Shown here: positions 43,897 to 52,969 of the stretch, one piece after another | Position numbering within the stretch: position 1 is the first letter of the stretch | How the letters are laid out: each line of letters starts with the position of its first letter | Source: Caulobacter endophyticus | Lineage (GTDB): Bacteria > Pseudomonadota > Alphaproteobacteria > Caulobacterales > Caulobacteraceae | Reading direction: 5' to 3' | NCBI RefSeq assembly: GCF_003116815.1 | Contig: NZ_QDKQ01000057.1 | Span: 62,001-126,000 of the forward strand | Length of the DNA: 64,000 bases | Notes under the pieces: model-generated | Seen by the model: the letters and a program-made list of their open reading frames with translations, nothing else | Database searches by the model: none | Told to the model about the DNA's origin: nothing | Made by a program: the position numbers and the translations under genes

Positions 43897-44643
43897 ATGC
43901 AGTTTGCCGAGAAGATCGGGGGCCTGGATGGCCACGGGCAGGACCACGCGCCGCTGTACAAGCAGCTGCAGCGCGCCCTGCGCGAGGCGATCCAGAAGAA
44001 GATCCTTTCGCCCGACGACGCCCTGCCGGCCGAGCGTGACCTTGCCGAAGAATTCAGCATTTCGCGGATCACCGTGCGCAAGGCGCTGGACGGTCTGGTC
44101 AGCGAGGGCCTGCTGACGCGTCGCCAGGGCGCGGGCACCTTCGTCGCCGCCCGGGTTGAGAAGAGTTTCTCGAAGCTGTCATCGTTCACCGAGGACATGA
44201 TCGCCCGCGGCCGGGTCCCTCACAGCGAATGGATCAGCCGCAGCGAGGGCCAGGTGACGCCCGAGGAGTCGCTGACGCTGGGCCTGTCGCCCGGCACGCC
44301 GGTCTTCCGCTTCGCCCGCATCCGCTATGCCGACGGCGCCCCGATGGCCGTCGAATACACCACCGTCGCCGCCTTCGCCCTGCCCTCAACCGAGGTGGTC
44401 GGCACCTCGCTCTACGAGGCGCTGGAGAACACCGGCCATCGCCCGGCGCGCGCCCTGCAGCGGCTGCGCGCCATCCTGTTCGCCAGCGAGCAGGCCGACC
44501 TGCTGGGCGTGCCGGTCAAGGACGCGGGGCTGCTCATCGAGCGGCGCGGCTTCCTCAAGGACGGCCGGCCGGTGGAAGTGACCCAATCCTACTATCGCGG
44601 CGACGCCTACGACTTCGTGGCCGAGCTGAACGCCCTGTCTTGA
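43897..44643 (+). CDS. GntR/HutC-family regulator of the GlcNAc locus
   Basis: A 248-residue regulator. N-terminal GntR winged helix (residues 16-80: APLYKQLQRALREAIQKKIL, SRITVRKALDGLVSEGLL) and C-terminal UTRA effector domain (about 100-243), as in NagR/YvoA regulators that respond to GlcN-6-P or GlcNAc-6-P. ATG 43897 was chosen; a GTG one codon earlier is possible. Divergent from the TonB receptor and 22 bp before the deaminase gene. Confidence 0.92.
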   Translation: MQFAEKIGGLDGHGQDHAPLYKQLQRALREAIQKKILSPDDALPAERDLAEEFSISRITVRKALDGLVSEGLLTRRQGAGTFVAARVEKSFSKLSSFTEDMIARGRVPHSEWISRSEGQVTPEESLTLGLSPGTPVFRFARIRYADGAPMAVEYTTVAAFALPSTEVVGTSLYEALENTGHRPARALQRLRAILFASEQADLLGVPVKDAGLLIERRGFLKDGRPVEVTQSYYRGDAYDFVAELNALS

Positions 44644-44665
44644 TCTCTGAGTAAAGGAAGCCGTC

Positions 44666-45733
44666 TTGGAGGCGACCGTCTTGACCCGACCCGAAGCGCA
44701 ATCCCTCACCGCCGAGGCCACCCGCATGTTCCTCGAGGCGGGCGAGGCCGCGAGCGTGGTCGCGCGCCAGATCGCGGCCAACGCGCAGGCCGCGGGCGAG
44801 ATCGCCGAGCGGCTGCGCAGCCAGCCGCCCCGGGCCGTGGTCACCTGCGCCCGCGGCAGCAGCGACCACGCGGCCACCTTCGCCAAGTACCTGATCGAGA
44901 CCCGCACCGGCGTGCTGACCTCGTCGGCGGCGCTATCGGTGTCGTCGGTCTACGCCGCCCAGCAGGACCTGGAGGGCGTGCTCTACATCGCCATCTCGCA
45001 GTCGGGCAAAAGCCCGGACCTGCTGGCCGCCGTCGAGGCCGCCAAGGCCGGCGGCGCGTTCGTCGTGGCCCTGGTCAACGACGTGACCTCGCCGCTGGCG
45101 GCCCTGGCCGACGCGGTGCTGCCGCTGCACGCCGGCCCCGAGCTCAGCGTCGCCGCCACCAAGTCCTACATCGCCGCCCTGTCGGCCATCGTGCAGCTGG
45201 TCGCCGCCTGGACCAGCGATACGGAACTCACCACCGCCCTCGAAACCCTCCCCGCCGGCCTCTCGGCCGCCTGGGACAAGGACTGGAGCGCCGGGATCGA
45301 CGCCCTGCGCGAGGCGACCAACCTCTATGTCCTGGGTCGCGGCGTCGGTTTCGGCGTCGCCCAGGAGGCGGCCCTGAAGTTCAAGGAGACCTGCGGCCTG
45401 CATGCCGAGGCCTTCAGCGCCGCCGAGGTGCTGCACGGCCCGATGGCGCTCGTGAAGGACGGCTTCCCGGCCATCGTCCTGGCCCAGCACGACGAGACCT
45501 TCGACTCGACGATCGCCATGGCCCAGGGCCTGGCCGAGCGCGGGGCCACGGTGCTGCTGTCGGGCGGCGAGGCCTCCGGCGCGACACCCCTGCCGACCGC
45601 CTCGGGCCATCCGGTGCTGGAGCCCATCCTGGCGGTGCAGAGCTTCTACCGCATGGCCGCCGGCCTGTCGGTCGCGCGCGGCTACGACCCCGATCGCCCG
45701 CCCCACCTCAACAAGGTGACGAAGACCGTCTGA
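44666..45733 (+). CDS. SIS-domain glucosamine-6-phosphate deaminase (NagB-II type)
   Basis: A 355-residue protein with two SIS sugar-isomerase domains (about 45-185, 215-355) related to the isomerase half of GlmS, and expected to convert GlcN-6-P to fructose-6-P and ammonia. Seen: TCARGSSDHAATFAKYLIE, IAISQSGKSPDLLAAV, LKFKETCGLHAEAFSAAEVLHGP. The glutaminase domain is absent, which argues against synthesis. TTG 44666 has GGAAG upstream; another TTG at 44681 is a possible start. Overlaps nagA by 1 bp. Confidence 0.88.
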   Translation: MEATVLTRPEAQSLTAEATRMFLEAGEAASVVARQIAANAQAAGEIAERLRSQPPRAVVTCARGSSDHAATFAKYLIETRTGVLTSSAALSVSSVYAAQQDLEGVLYIAISQSGKSPDLLAAVEAAKAGGAFVVALVNDVTSPLAALADAVLPLHAGPELSVAATKSYIAALSAIVQLVAAWTSDTELTTALETLPAGLSAAWDKDWSAGIDALREATNLYVLGRGVGFGVAQEAALKFKETCGLHAEAFSAAEVLHGPMALVKDGFPAIVLAQHDETFDSTIAMAQGLAERGATVLLSGGEASGATPLPTASGHPVLEPILAVQSFYRMAAGLSVARGYDPDRPPHLNKVTKTV

Positions 45734-46875
45734 TGTCGACCGCCTCCCAAACCGCCCTGGTCAACGGCGCCGTCCTGACGCCCGACGGCGTCATCGACGG
45801 CCGGGTCCTGCTGATCGACGGCGGCGCCATCGTCGGCCTAGTCGACCGCGCCGAGGTCCCGGCGAGCGCGATCGTCGAAGATCTCGCCGGCGGCCTGCTG
45901 GTCCCAGGCTTCATCGACACCCAGGTCAACGGCGGCGGCGGCGTGCTGTTCAACGACGCCCCGACGGTGGAGACCATCGCCGCCATCGGCGCGGCCCACC
46001 GGGCCTTCGGCACGACCGGCTTCCTGCCCACCCTGATCAGCGACGACCTCGACGTGGTCGACGCGGCCATGCGGGCGACGGAAGACGCGATCGAGGCTGG
46101 CGTGCCCGGAGTGCTGGGCGTGCACATCGAAGGGCCGTTCCTCAACGAACAGCGCAAGGGCATCCACGACGCCGACAAGTTCCGCGTCCTGGACGAGGCG
46201 GCGATCAGGCTGCTGTCTTCGCTGAAGCGCGGCAAGACGCTGGTCACCCTCGCCCCCGAGATGACCACGCCCGACATGGTGCGCCGCCTGGCTCAGGCCG
46301 GGGTGGTGGTCGCGGCCGGCCACACCAACGCCCGCTACGAGACCGTGAAGGCCGCGCTCGACGCCGGCCTGACCGGCTTCACCCACCTGTTCAACGCCAT
46401 GTCGCCGCTGACCAGCCGCGCGCCCGGCGCGGTGGGCGCGGCCCTTGAAAGCCAGGAGGCCTGGTGCGGCGTCATCGTCGACGGCCGCCACGTGGATCCG
46501 GCCACCCTGCGCATCGCCCTGCGCACCCGGCCGCTGGACCGCTTCATGCTGGTCACCGACGCCATGCCGACCGTGGGCATGAGCGACAAGCGCTTCGAGC
46601 TGCAGGGCCGCCAGATCACCGTGCAGGACGGCGTCTGCGTCGGCCCCGACGGAACCCTCGCCGGCTCGGACCTCGACATGATAGGCGCGGTGCGCAACGC
46701 CGTCTCGATGCTGGGCCTGTCGCTGGAGGACGCGGTGATGACCGCCTCGGCCGCGCCGGCGGCGTTCCTGGGCCTTTCGGCGGCGCGCGGGACGATCGCC
46801 CCGGGCCAGGCGGCGGACCTGGTGCTGCTGGATGGCGGGCGCAACGTCGTCCGCACCTGGATCGACGGCGCCTGA
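45733..46875 (+). CDS. nagA: N-acetylglucosamine-6-phosphate deacetylase
   Basis: A 380-residue amidohydrolase removing the acetyl group from GlcNAc-6-P in the cytosol. Seen: HIEGPFLNEQRKG (metal-binding Glu region), AAGHTNARYE, TGFTHLFNAMSPL and MLVTDAMPTVGM with the catalytic Asp. ATG shares its first base with the previous stop (TGATG), so it is translationally coupled to the deaminase. Produces the substrate for that enzyme. Confidence 0.95.
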   Translation: MSTASQTALVNGAVLTPDGVIDGRVLLIDGGAIVGLVDRAEVPASAIVEDLAGGLLVPGFIDTQVNGGGGVLFNDAPTVETIAAIGAAHRAFGTTGFLPTLISDDLDVVDAAMRATEDAIEAGVPGVLGVHIEGPFLNEQRKGIHDADKFRVLDEAAIRLLSSLKRGKTLVTLAPEMTTPDMVRRLAQAGVVVAAGHTNARYETVKAALDAGLTGFTHLFNAMSPLTSRAPGAVGAALESQEAWCGVIVDGRHVDPATLRIALRTRPLDRFMLVTDAMPTVGMSDKRFELQGRQITVQDGVCVGPDGTLAGSDLDMIGAVRNAVSMLGLSLEDAVMTASAAPAAFLGLSAARGTIAPGQAADLVLLDGGRNVVRTWIDGA

Positions 46876-46876
46876 A

Positions 46877-46891
46877 GCCGCATCCTGCGGC
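46877..46891. terminator. short hairpin between nagA and lrp-like gene
   Basis: GCCGCA-tcc-TGCGGC just after the nagA stop, overlapping the stop of the converging lrp-like gene. No U-tract. Confidence 0.35.
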
Positions 46892-47355
46892 TAGGTCGGG
46901 ATCGGCAGGGCCGTCGTGAACTTGATCTGCTCCATCGCGAAGCTGGACGACACGTCGGTCAGCGGCGCGGTGGCGATCAGGCGCTTGTAGAAGCGGTCGT
47001 AGGCGGCGATGTCCTTGACCACCACCTTCAGCAGATAGTCGACATCGCCGGCCATCCGATAGAACTCGACCACTTCGGGCAGGGCCCCGGCGCCCTTGGC
47101 GAACGTCTCCAGCCAGGCCTCGTCATGGCGGCCGGTCTTGACGGCCACGAACACCGTCAGCGGCAGGTCCAGCGCGTCACGATCGAGCAGGGCGACGCGG
47201 GCGGTGATGACGCCGGTGTCCTGCAGGCGCTTGAGCCGCTTCCAGCAGGGCGTCTGCGACAGCCCCACCCGCTCGGCCAGTTCGGCGATCGAGGCCGTGG
47301 CGTCCTCCTGAAGGATGGCGAGCAGGCGGCGGTCGATGGAATCGAGATCGATCAT
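46891..47355 (-). CDS. Lrp/AsnC-family regulator
   Basis: A 154-residue feast/famine regulator. Residues 1-60: HTH with IDRRLLAILQEDATASIAEL and VGLSQTPCWKRLKRLQDTGVI; residues 65-150: RAM effector domain (LPLTVFVAVKTG, YRMAGDVDYLLKVVVKD). ATG 47355 matches family length and has an AAGAAG-like SD; two earlier starts in frame look less likely. Downstream target may be the permease two genes away on the other strand (inference). Confidence 0.9.
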   Translation of the reverse strand: MIDLDSIDRRLLAILQEDATASIAELAERVGLSQTPCWKRLKRLQDTGVITARVALLDRDALDLPLTVFVAVKTGRHDEAWLETFAKGAGALPEVVEFYRMAGDVDYLLKVVVKDIAAYDRFYKRLIATAPLTDVSSSFAMEQIKFTTALPIPT

Positions 47356-47477
47356 CTCGCTTCTTTGCATATCGGAGATGGAAATTCTCCCAACCTGTCG
47401 TGCCGGCCGCAGATCGACAATGTCTTTCTCGCCGACGCGGCGCATCCTTCCAGGTCTCGATCGAGGAGGGACCCGCG

Positions 47478-47726
47478 ATGCTCGAGCTCTTTACCCGTCA
47501 CCCCAGACAGGTCGGCGAGACCTATGGCGAGCATTTCGCCATGGCCTGGAGCTTCGGCGTGCCGATGATCGCCGCGGGCCTTGCCTGCCTGGTCCACGGC
47601 ATTCTGCCCTTCGCGTTCGAACGCACCGGCAGCGACTGCGTCAAGACGCTGCACGCCCGCATGAAGGGCCGCGGCGCGCCGGCGCCGGTTCCCGTCAGCT
47701 TCCAGGCCTTCGACGCGGCCATCTAA
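47478..47726 (+). CDS. DUF6356-like small protein, 82 residues
   Basis: An 82-residue protein with ELFTRHPRQVGETYGEHFAMA at the start and one or two hydrophobic helices (ASGVPMIAAGLACLVHGILPF region), a pattern matching a family of unknown function. GAGGAGGG lies 7 nt upstream of ATG 47478. Divergent from the lrp-like gene. Likely membrane-associated. Confidence 0.75.
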   Translation: MLELFTRHPRQVGETYGEHFAMAWSFGVPMIAAGLACLVHGILPFAFERTGSDCVKTLHARMKGRGAPAPVPVSFQAFDAAI

Positions 47727-47882
47727 CCGACGATCCTTCGGCGCGAGGCCGCTCAGACCGGCGTTTCGTCCGTAGAGGGCGCATTTTCGGCCCCGCGCCG
47801 AATATCCGTCGTCTTTGCGCCTCGCCCCCTTGGCGGCTTCTCGATCCCCAGCCATGGTCCCCCGGCAGTCGGGAGGACGAGC

Positions 47883-49301
47883 ATGAGTTTCTGGATGCGC
47901 CGCAAGGCGATCGATGGGGCGAGCGGCGGCCATGAAGGCCACGCGCTGAAAAAGACCCTGAGCTGGTATCACCTGGTGGCTCTGGGGGTCGGCGCGATCG
48001 TCGGCACCGGCATCTACACCCTGACCGGCGTCGGCGCGGGCCTGGCCGGCCCCGGCGTGATCCTGTCCTTCCTGATCGCCGGCGCGGTCTGCGCCTGCGC
48101 GGCCCTGTGCTACGCCGAACTGTCGACCATGATCCCGGCCTCGGGCAGCGCCTACACCTACAGCTACGTCGCCATGGGCGAACCTGTGGCCTGGGTGATC
48201 GGCTGGAGCCTGATCCTCGAATACACCCTGGTCTGCGCCGCCGTGGCGGTAGGCTGGTCGGCCCACGCCCAGGGGCTGTTCAAGATGATCGGCACGCCCG
48301 ACGTCCTCTTGGCCGGCCCCCACGCCGGCGGCATCATCAACCTGCCGGCGGTGATCATCTCGATGGCGGTGGCCGGCCTGCTGGCGCTGGGCACCCGCGA
48401 GAGCGCCACGGTGAACATGGTGCTGGTGGTGATCAAGATCGCGGCTCTCGCCGTGTTCGTCGCTCTCTGCCTGCCGGCCTTCGACGCGACCCACTTCACG
48501 CCCTTCATGCCCAAGGGCTTCGCCGCCAATCCGGGTCCCGACGGGGTCAAGGTCGGCGTCATGGCCGCCGCCAGCCTGATCTTCTTCGCCTTCTACGGCT
48601 TCGACGCGGTGTCGACCGCCGCCGAGGAGACCAAGAACCCCAAGCGCGACCTGACCATCGGCATCGTCGGCTCGATGGCCGCCTGCACGGCCATCTACAT
48701 GATCGTCGCCGCCGTCTCGATCGGCGCCTCGCGCACCGAAGTGTTCTCGGCCAGCGAAGCGCCGCTGGTTTTCATCCTCGAAACCCTGAGGCATCCGAAG
48801 ATCGCCGCCGGCGTGGCCCTGGCCGCCGTGATCGCCCTGCCGACCGTGATCCTGGCCTTCATGTACGGCCAGAGCCGGATCTTCTTCGTCATGGCCCGCG
48901 ACGGACTGCTGCCGCGCGCCCTGTCGCGGGTGAACGCCAGGACGGGCACGCCGGTGCTGATGACCCTGCTGACCGGCGTGCTGGCTGCGGTGCTGTCGGG
49001 CCTCTTGCCGCTGAAGGAGATCGCCGAGCTGGCCAACGCCGGCACCCTGGCGGCCTTCATCGCCGTCGGCGCCTCGGTGATCGTGCTGCGCCTGCGCGAG
49101 CCGGAACGCCCCCGGGTGTTCTCGACCCCGGCCTGGCCCGTCGTGGCCGCCGGCGCGATCCTCGGCTGCCTCTATCTGTTCGCCAGTCTCCCGGCCAAAA
49201 CGCAGCACTATTTCTTCTACGCGCAGTTGATCGGCCTCGCGATATACTTCCTTTACGGCGTGCATCGCAGTGTCCTGGCGAAGGGCGCGTCTCCCAGGTA
49301 A
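47883..49301 (+). CDS. cationic amino acid/APC-family permease
   Basis: A 472-residue inner-membrane transporter of the amino acid-polyamine-organocation superfamily, with about 12-13 helices. Seen: LSWYHLVALGVGAIVGTGIYTLTGVG (first helix with the GxG(I/V) substrate motif), FYGFDAVSTAAEETKNP, and VMARDGLLPRALSRVNARTGTP. It resembles the CAT/YfnA branch. Substrate not certain. GGGAGGACGAG SD before ATG 47883. Confidence 0.9.
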   Translation: MSFWMRRKAIDGASGGHEGHALKKTLSWYHLVALGVGAIVGTGIYTLTGVGAGLAGPGVILSFLIAGAVCACAALCYAELSTMIPASGSAYTYSYVAMGEPVAWVIGWSLILEYTLVCAAVAVGWSAHAQGLFKMIGTPDVLLAGPHAGGIINLPAVIISMAVAGLLALGTRESATVNMVLVVIKIAALAVFVALCLPAFDATHFTPFMPKGFAANPGPDGVKVGVMAAASLIFFAFYGFDAVSTAAEETKNPKRDLTIGIVGSMAACTAIYMIVAAVSIGASRTEVFSASEAPLVFILETLRHPKIAAGVALAAVIALPTVILAFMYGQSRIFFVMARDGLLPRALSRVNARTGTPVLMTLLTGVLAAVLSGLLPLKEIAELANAGTLAAFIAVGASVIVLRLREPERPRVFSTPAWPVVAAGAILGCLYLFASLPAKTQHYFFYAQLIGLAIYFLYGVHRSVLAKGASPR

Positions 49302-49334
49302 CGTGAGCGCGGGGACGGGCCGGAGGGGTTTTCG

Positions 49335-51617
49335 ATGACCAGTCTCTACCGCGTCCTGCGCATCTGGCCCACCGCGCTGGTCCTCGGCGCGGCCCTGCTG
49401 GCGACGGCATGCGGGGGCGGAGGAAGCGGAGGCGGCCCGTCGACGGGCGTGACCACGCCGCCTCCGCCGCCCCCTCCTCCGCCACCACCACCTCCACCCC
49501 CTCCTCCTCCGCCACCACCACCGCCCCCTAGCGTCACCAGCACCGAGTACCAGCGCAGCTGGGGCCTGGCGGCGATCCACGCCAATGTTGCCTATGACGC
49601 CGGCTACACGGGCGCGGGGGTGACGGTCGCCGTCGTCGACACCGGCGTCGATCCGGCCCAGCCCGACCTGGCGGGCCGCCTGTCGGCCGCCTCGACCGAC
49701 ATCGTCGCAGGCCGCAACACCCCGTTCGACACCAGCCGCCACGGCACCCGCTCGGCCGGGATCATCGCCTCGAACTTCAACGGCACGGGCACGATCGGCG
49801 TGGCCTACGGCGCGACGATCCTGTCGATCCGCGCCGACACCGTCTCGACCAATCCCGACTGCGCAGACTGCGTCTTCGGCTCGACCAACCTGGCCCGGGC
49901 CGTCGACTACGCCGTGGCCAACGGGGCCAAGGTGATCAACCTGTCGCTCGGCGGCGAGGATCCGCTGGGCGCGACCTTCGAGGCGGCCCTGGCCCGCGCC
50001 ACCGCCGCTGGCGTGGTCATCGCCGCCGCCTCGGGCAACGAGGGCCTGGCAGATCCCGGCTGGCCGGCGCGCTACGCCGTCGATCCCCGCTATGCAGGCG
50101 CGGTGCTGGCGGTCGGCTCGGTGTCGCGCGCGGGGACCATGTCCAGCTTCTCCAACCGCGCCGGCGTCGCCGCCAACGGCTACCTCGTCGCGCCCGGCGA
50201 AGAAGTCGTCACCGACTGCGACGGCACGAGTTGCTGGCGGATCTCGGGCACCTCGTTCGCCGCGCCGCATGTCTCCGGCGCCCTGGCCCTGCTGCTGCAG
50301 GCCTTTCCCAACATCTCCGGCCGCGACGCGGTGTCGATCCTGCTGCGCACCGCCGCCGACCTGGGAACGACCGGCACGGATTCCACCTACGGCCGCGGCT
50401 CGCTGGACCTGACCCGCGCCTTCCAGCCGGTCGGGACCAGCAGCCTGGCCACCGGCCAGGGCGCGACAGTGGTTCTGGACGAGGGCTCGACCCCGGGCAC
50501 GAGCCTGGCCGGCGCGTTCGGCAACGCCATGGCCCGCACCACCGCCCTCACCACCGTGCTGACCGACGACTACCACCGCCGCTTCGTGGTCGACCTGGCC
50601 GGAACCGTGCCTTCGGCCTCGCGCCGGGGTGTCGGCGACCTGCCGCCGGCCGCCGCGTCCAGCTCGGTCGTGCTGGGCGGCCCCGCCCTGGCCGGCGCCC
50701 AGCTGGCCTTCAGCGCCGAGGCCCCGCTGTTCGAGGACATCCCCAACGCCAGCACTCCCGACCTGCTGCTGGCGCCCCAGCCGATGCGCTCGGCGCGGAT
50801 GCAGGCCGCCTTCGGCCGCTTCAGCTTCTCGACCTGGAAGGGCGAGGGCGGCGCGCCCGCCCCGGCCGGCCCCGAGGGCCGCGACGCCTTCCGCGCGGTG
50901 GCCCGCCCCGACCAGACCATGCAAGCCGCCGTGCGGCTGGGCCGCTTCGCCTTCAGCGCCGAACAGGGCGAGGCCGAGCGCCGCCTGCCCTTGCAGACCA
51001 CCGAGATCAAGGCCTCGCGCTATGTCTCGGCCACCGGCCAGACAGTGGTGGCTGGCGGCGTGCTGAGCATCACCGCAGGGACCCTGGACGAGCCGCTGGG
51101 CCCGCTGGGCTCGTTCCTGGCCCCCGGCTCGACCTTCGCCCTGCCCTCGACCACCCGCTTTACGGCGGCGGCCTTCGACATCTCGCCGCGCCCAGGCGTC
51201 AGCCTGCGGGCCGAGGCATCGATGGGCCGCATGGACGCCCAGGGCGGCCTGCTGGCCCTCGACGGCGCGGTCAGCGGCGCCTGGCGCCTGGCCGCGGCGG
51301 CCGACTGCGGCCTTATCGGCTGGTCCTGCGCCCAGCTGACCTTCGAGGTCAGCCAGCCACTGCGCATCGAGGCTGGCCGCTTCACCACCACCCTGGCCGA
51401 CGCCCCGCTGTCCTACGAGGATCCGCTGACCTATTCGACGCGACGGTTCAGCGCCTCGCCGAACGGACGCGAGATCGACCTGCGGCTGGGCCTGGAGAAG
51501 GCCCTGCGCGGCGATCGACGCCTGACCTTGCGCGGCGGGGTCGCCCTGCAGCCCGGCCACGACGCCTCGGCCGATCCGGAGCTCAACCTGTCGGCAACCT
51601 ATCGCGCCCGCTTCTGA
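49335..51617 (+). CDS. lipoprotein subtilisin-like serine protease with polyproline linker
   Basis: A 760-residue exported S8 peptidase. Residues 1-26 are a lipoprotein signal (LGAALLATAC with Cys26). Then Gly/Ser-rich residues and 24 consecutive prolines (42-65). Peptidase domain about 70-360: Asp in VVDTGVD, His in SRHGTRSAG, Ser in GTSFAAPHVSG. Residues about 380-760 are beta-rich and end in SATYRARF, resembling an autotransporter-like barrel. Mature protein is thus probably lipid-anchored and/or outer-membrane-inserted. Not associated with adjacent genes. Confidence 0.88.
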   Translation: MTSLYRVLRIWPTALVLGAALLATACGGGGSGGGPSTGVTTPPPPPPPPPPPPPPPPPPPPPPPPSVTSTEYQRSWGLAAIHANVAYDAGYTGAGVTVAVVDTGVDPAQPDLAGRLSAASTDIVAGRNTPFDTSRHGTRSAGIIASNFNGTGTIGVAYGATILSIRADTVSTNPDCADCVFGSTNLARAVDYAVANGAKVINLSLGGEDPLGATFEAALARATAAGVVIAAASGNEGLADPGWPARYAVDPRYAGAVLAVGSVSRAGTMSSFSNRAGVAANGYLVAPGEEVVTDCDGTSCWRISGTSFAAPHVSGALALLLQAFPNISGRDAVSILLRTAADLGTTGTDSTYGRGSLDLTRAFQPVGTSSLATGQGATVVLDEGSTPGTSLAGAFGNAMARTTALTTVLTDDYHRRFVVDLAGTVPSASRRGVGDLPPAAASSSVVLGGPALAGAQLAFSAEAPLFEDIPNASTPDLLLAPQPMRSARMQAAFGRFSFSTWKGEGGAPAPAGPEGRDAFRAVARPDQTMQAAVRLGRFAFSAEQGEAERRLPLQTTEIKASRYVSATGQTVVAGGVLSITAGTLDEPLGPLGSFLAPGSTFALPSTTRFTAAAFDISPRPGVSLRAEASMGRMDAQGGLLALDGAVSGAWRLAAAADCGLIGWSCAQLTFEVSQPLRIEAGRFTTTLADAPLSYEDPLTYSTRRFSASPNGREIDLRLGLEKALRGDRRLTLRGGVALQPGHDASADPELNLSATYRARF
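49458..49529 (+). repeat. 72-bp proline-codon tract
   Basis: 24 consecutive proline codons in mixed CCG/CCT/CCA/CCC usage, with an imperfect 20-27-bp internal duplication of CCTCCTCCGCCACCACCACC. All codons encode Pro. Tract length may change by slippage in frame. Confidence 0.9.
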
Positions 51618-51661
51618 AGAGCCCTTCCATTCCGCCGCGCGCCGGCTAAAGTCGGCGAATA

Positions 51662-51673
51662 AAACGATCGTTT
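51662..51673. promoter_or_regulatory. 12-bp palindrome AAACGATCGTTT before acyl-CoA dehydrogenase
   Basis: A perfect palindrome 27 bp before the start codon. Dyads with AAACG...CGTTT are typical operators of TetR-type fatty-acid and acyl-CoA regulators. The regulator is not in the window. Confidence 0.5.
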
Positions 51674-51700
51674 GACGCGACGGAACAGGAAGGAAACACC

Positions 51701-52849
51701 ATGGCCCTCGACCGCGAGACCCGCGACCAGCTGCTCGACATGGTCGCCCGCTTCGTGGCCGAACGCCTGCGGCCGATCGAGGCCCAGGTGGCCGAGGACG
51801 ACGTGGTTCCCGAATCGGTGATCGCCGAGATGCGCGACCTGGGCCTCTTCGGCCTGTCGATCCCCGAGGAGCACGGCGGCCTTGGCCTTTCGATGGAGGA
51901 CGAGGCGCTGGTGGCCATCGAGCTGGGCCGGGCCTCACCGGCCTTCCGCTCGGTGTTCGGCACCAATGTCGGCATAGGCAGCCAGGGCCTGGTGATGTTC
52001 GGCACCGACGAGCAGAAGGCCAGGTGGCTGCCCGGCATCGCTTCGGGACAGACCGTGACCTCCTTCGCCCTGACCGAGCCGGAGGCCGGTTCCGACAGCG
52101 CTTCGGTGCAGACCCGGGCCGTGCGCGATGGCGACGACTATGTCCTGACCGGCTCCAAGCGCTTCATCACCAACGCCGGCAAGGCCTCGCTGTTCACGGT
52201 GATGGCCCGCACCGATCCCGACGCCAAGGGCGGCTCGGGCGTCTCGGCCTTCCTCGTCCCGGCCGGCCTGCCGGGCCTGCACGTGGGCAAGGCCGAGAAG
52301 AAGATGGGCCAGCAGGGCGCCCACATCCACGACGTCACCTTCGACGGCGTGCGCGTGCCGGCCGAGAACCGCCTGGGCGCCGAGGGCGAGGGCTTCAAGG
52401 TGGCCATGCAGGTGCTCGACCGCGGCCGCCTGCACATCGCCGCCGTCTGCGTGGGCGTGGCCGAGCGGCTGATCGCCGACTGCGTGGCCTACGCCTCCGA
52501 GCGCAAGCAGTTCGGCCAGCCGATATCGAGCTTCCAGCTGATCCAGGCGATGCTCGCCGACAGCAAGACCGAGGCCCTGGCCGCCCGGGCCCTGGTGCTG
52601 GAGACCGCCCGCAAGCGCGACGCCGGCGAGGGCGTGACCCTGGAGGCGGCGGCCGCCAAGCTGTTCGCCTCGGAGATGGTCGGAAAGGTCGCCGACCGGG
52701 CCGTACAGATCTTCGGCGGGGCCGGCTATGTCGCCGACTATGGCATCGAGCGCCTGTATCGCGATGTCCGTATTTTCCGGATTTATGAAGGCACCAGCCA
52801 GATCCAGCAGCTGGTCATTGCTCGCGAAACACTTCGGCGTGGCGGATAG
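51701..52849 (+). CDS. acyl-CoA dehydrogenase
   Basis: A 382-residue FAD-dependent dehydrogenase oxidising acyl-CoA to the 2,3-enoyl form. Seen: FALTEPEAGSDSASVQTRA (FAD/substrate loop), FITNAGKASLFTVMARTD, ALEAAAAKLFASEMVG, and the C-terminal catalytic-Glu motif RIYEGTSQIQQLVIAR. AGGAAGGAAA SD. The chain length or branch preference is not determinable. Confidence 0.92.
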   Translation: MALDRETRDQLLDMVARFVAERLRPIEAQVAEDDVVPESVIAEMRDLGLFGLSIPEEHGGLGLSMEDEALVAIELGRASPAFRSVFGTNVGIGSQGLVMFGTDEQKARWLPGIASGQTVTSFALTEPEAGSDSASVQTRAVRDGDDYVLTGSKRFITNAGKASLFTVMARTDPDAKGGSGVSAFLVPAGLPGLHVGKAEKKMGQQGAHIHDVTFDGVRVPAENRLGAEGEGFKVAMQVLDRGRLHIAAVCVGVAERLIADCVAYASERKQFGQPISSFQLIQAMLADSKTEALAARALVLETARKRDAGEGVTLEAAAAKLFASEMVGKVADRAVQIFGGAGYVADYGIERLYRDVRIFRIYEGTSQIQQLVIARETLRRGG

Positions 52850-52969
52850 CCGCAAGCAGAACACGGTAGAGTGCGACGACCTGACGCGCTCAAAACGGGA
52901 AAAGTTGTTGGCGGATTAACCATCAGCCGCGAGAGTGAACCTCGATATCTCAATCGAGGATGCGGCCAG

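Noticed and set aside
47727..47882. Possible riboswitch before the amino acid permease
   Set aside because: The 156-bp leader has no recognisable aptamer core; only short GC-rich inverted matches occur, which are expected by chance at this base composition.
49346..49585. A poly-glycine protein on the minus strand
   Set aside because: It is the complement of the proline-codon tract of the protease gene; no SD or domain.
47352..51938. A 1528-codon open frame on the minus strand
   Set aside because: It is the antisense shadow of the permease, protease and other genes: Gly/Arg/Gln/Ala-rich low-complexity translation with no domains, while the plus-strand genes carry clear motifs.
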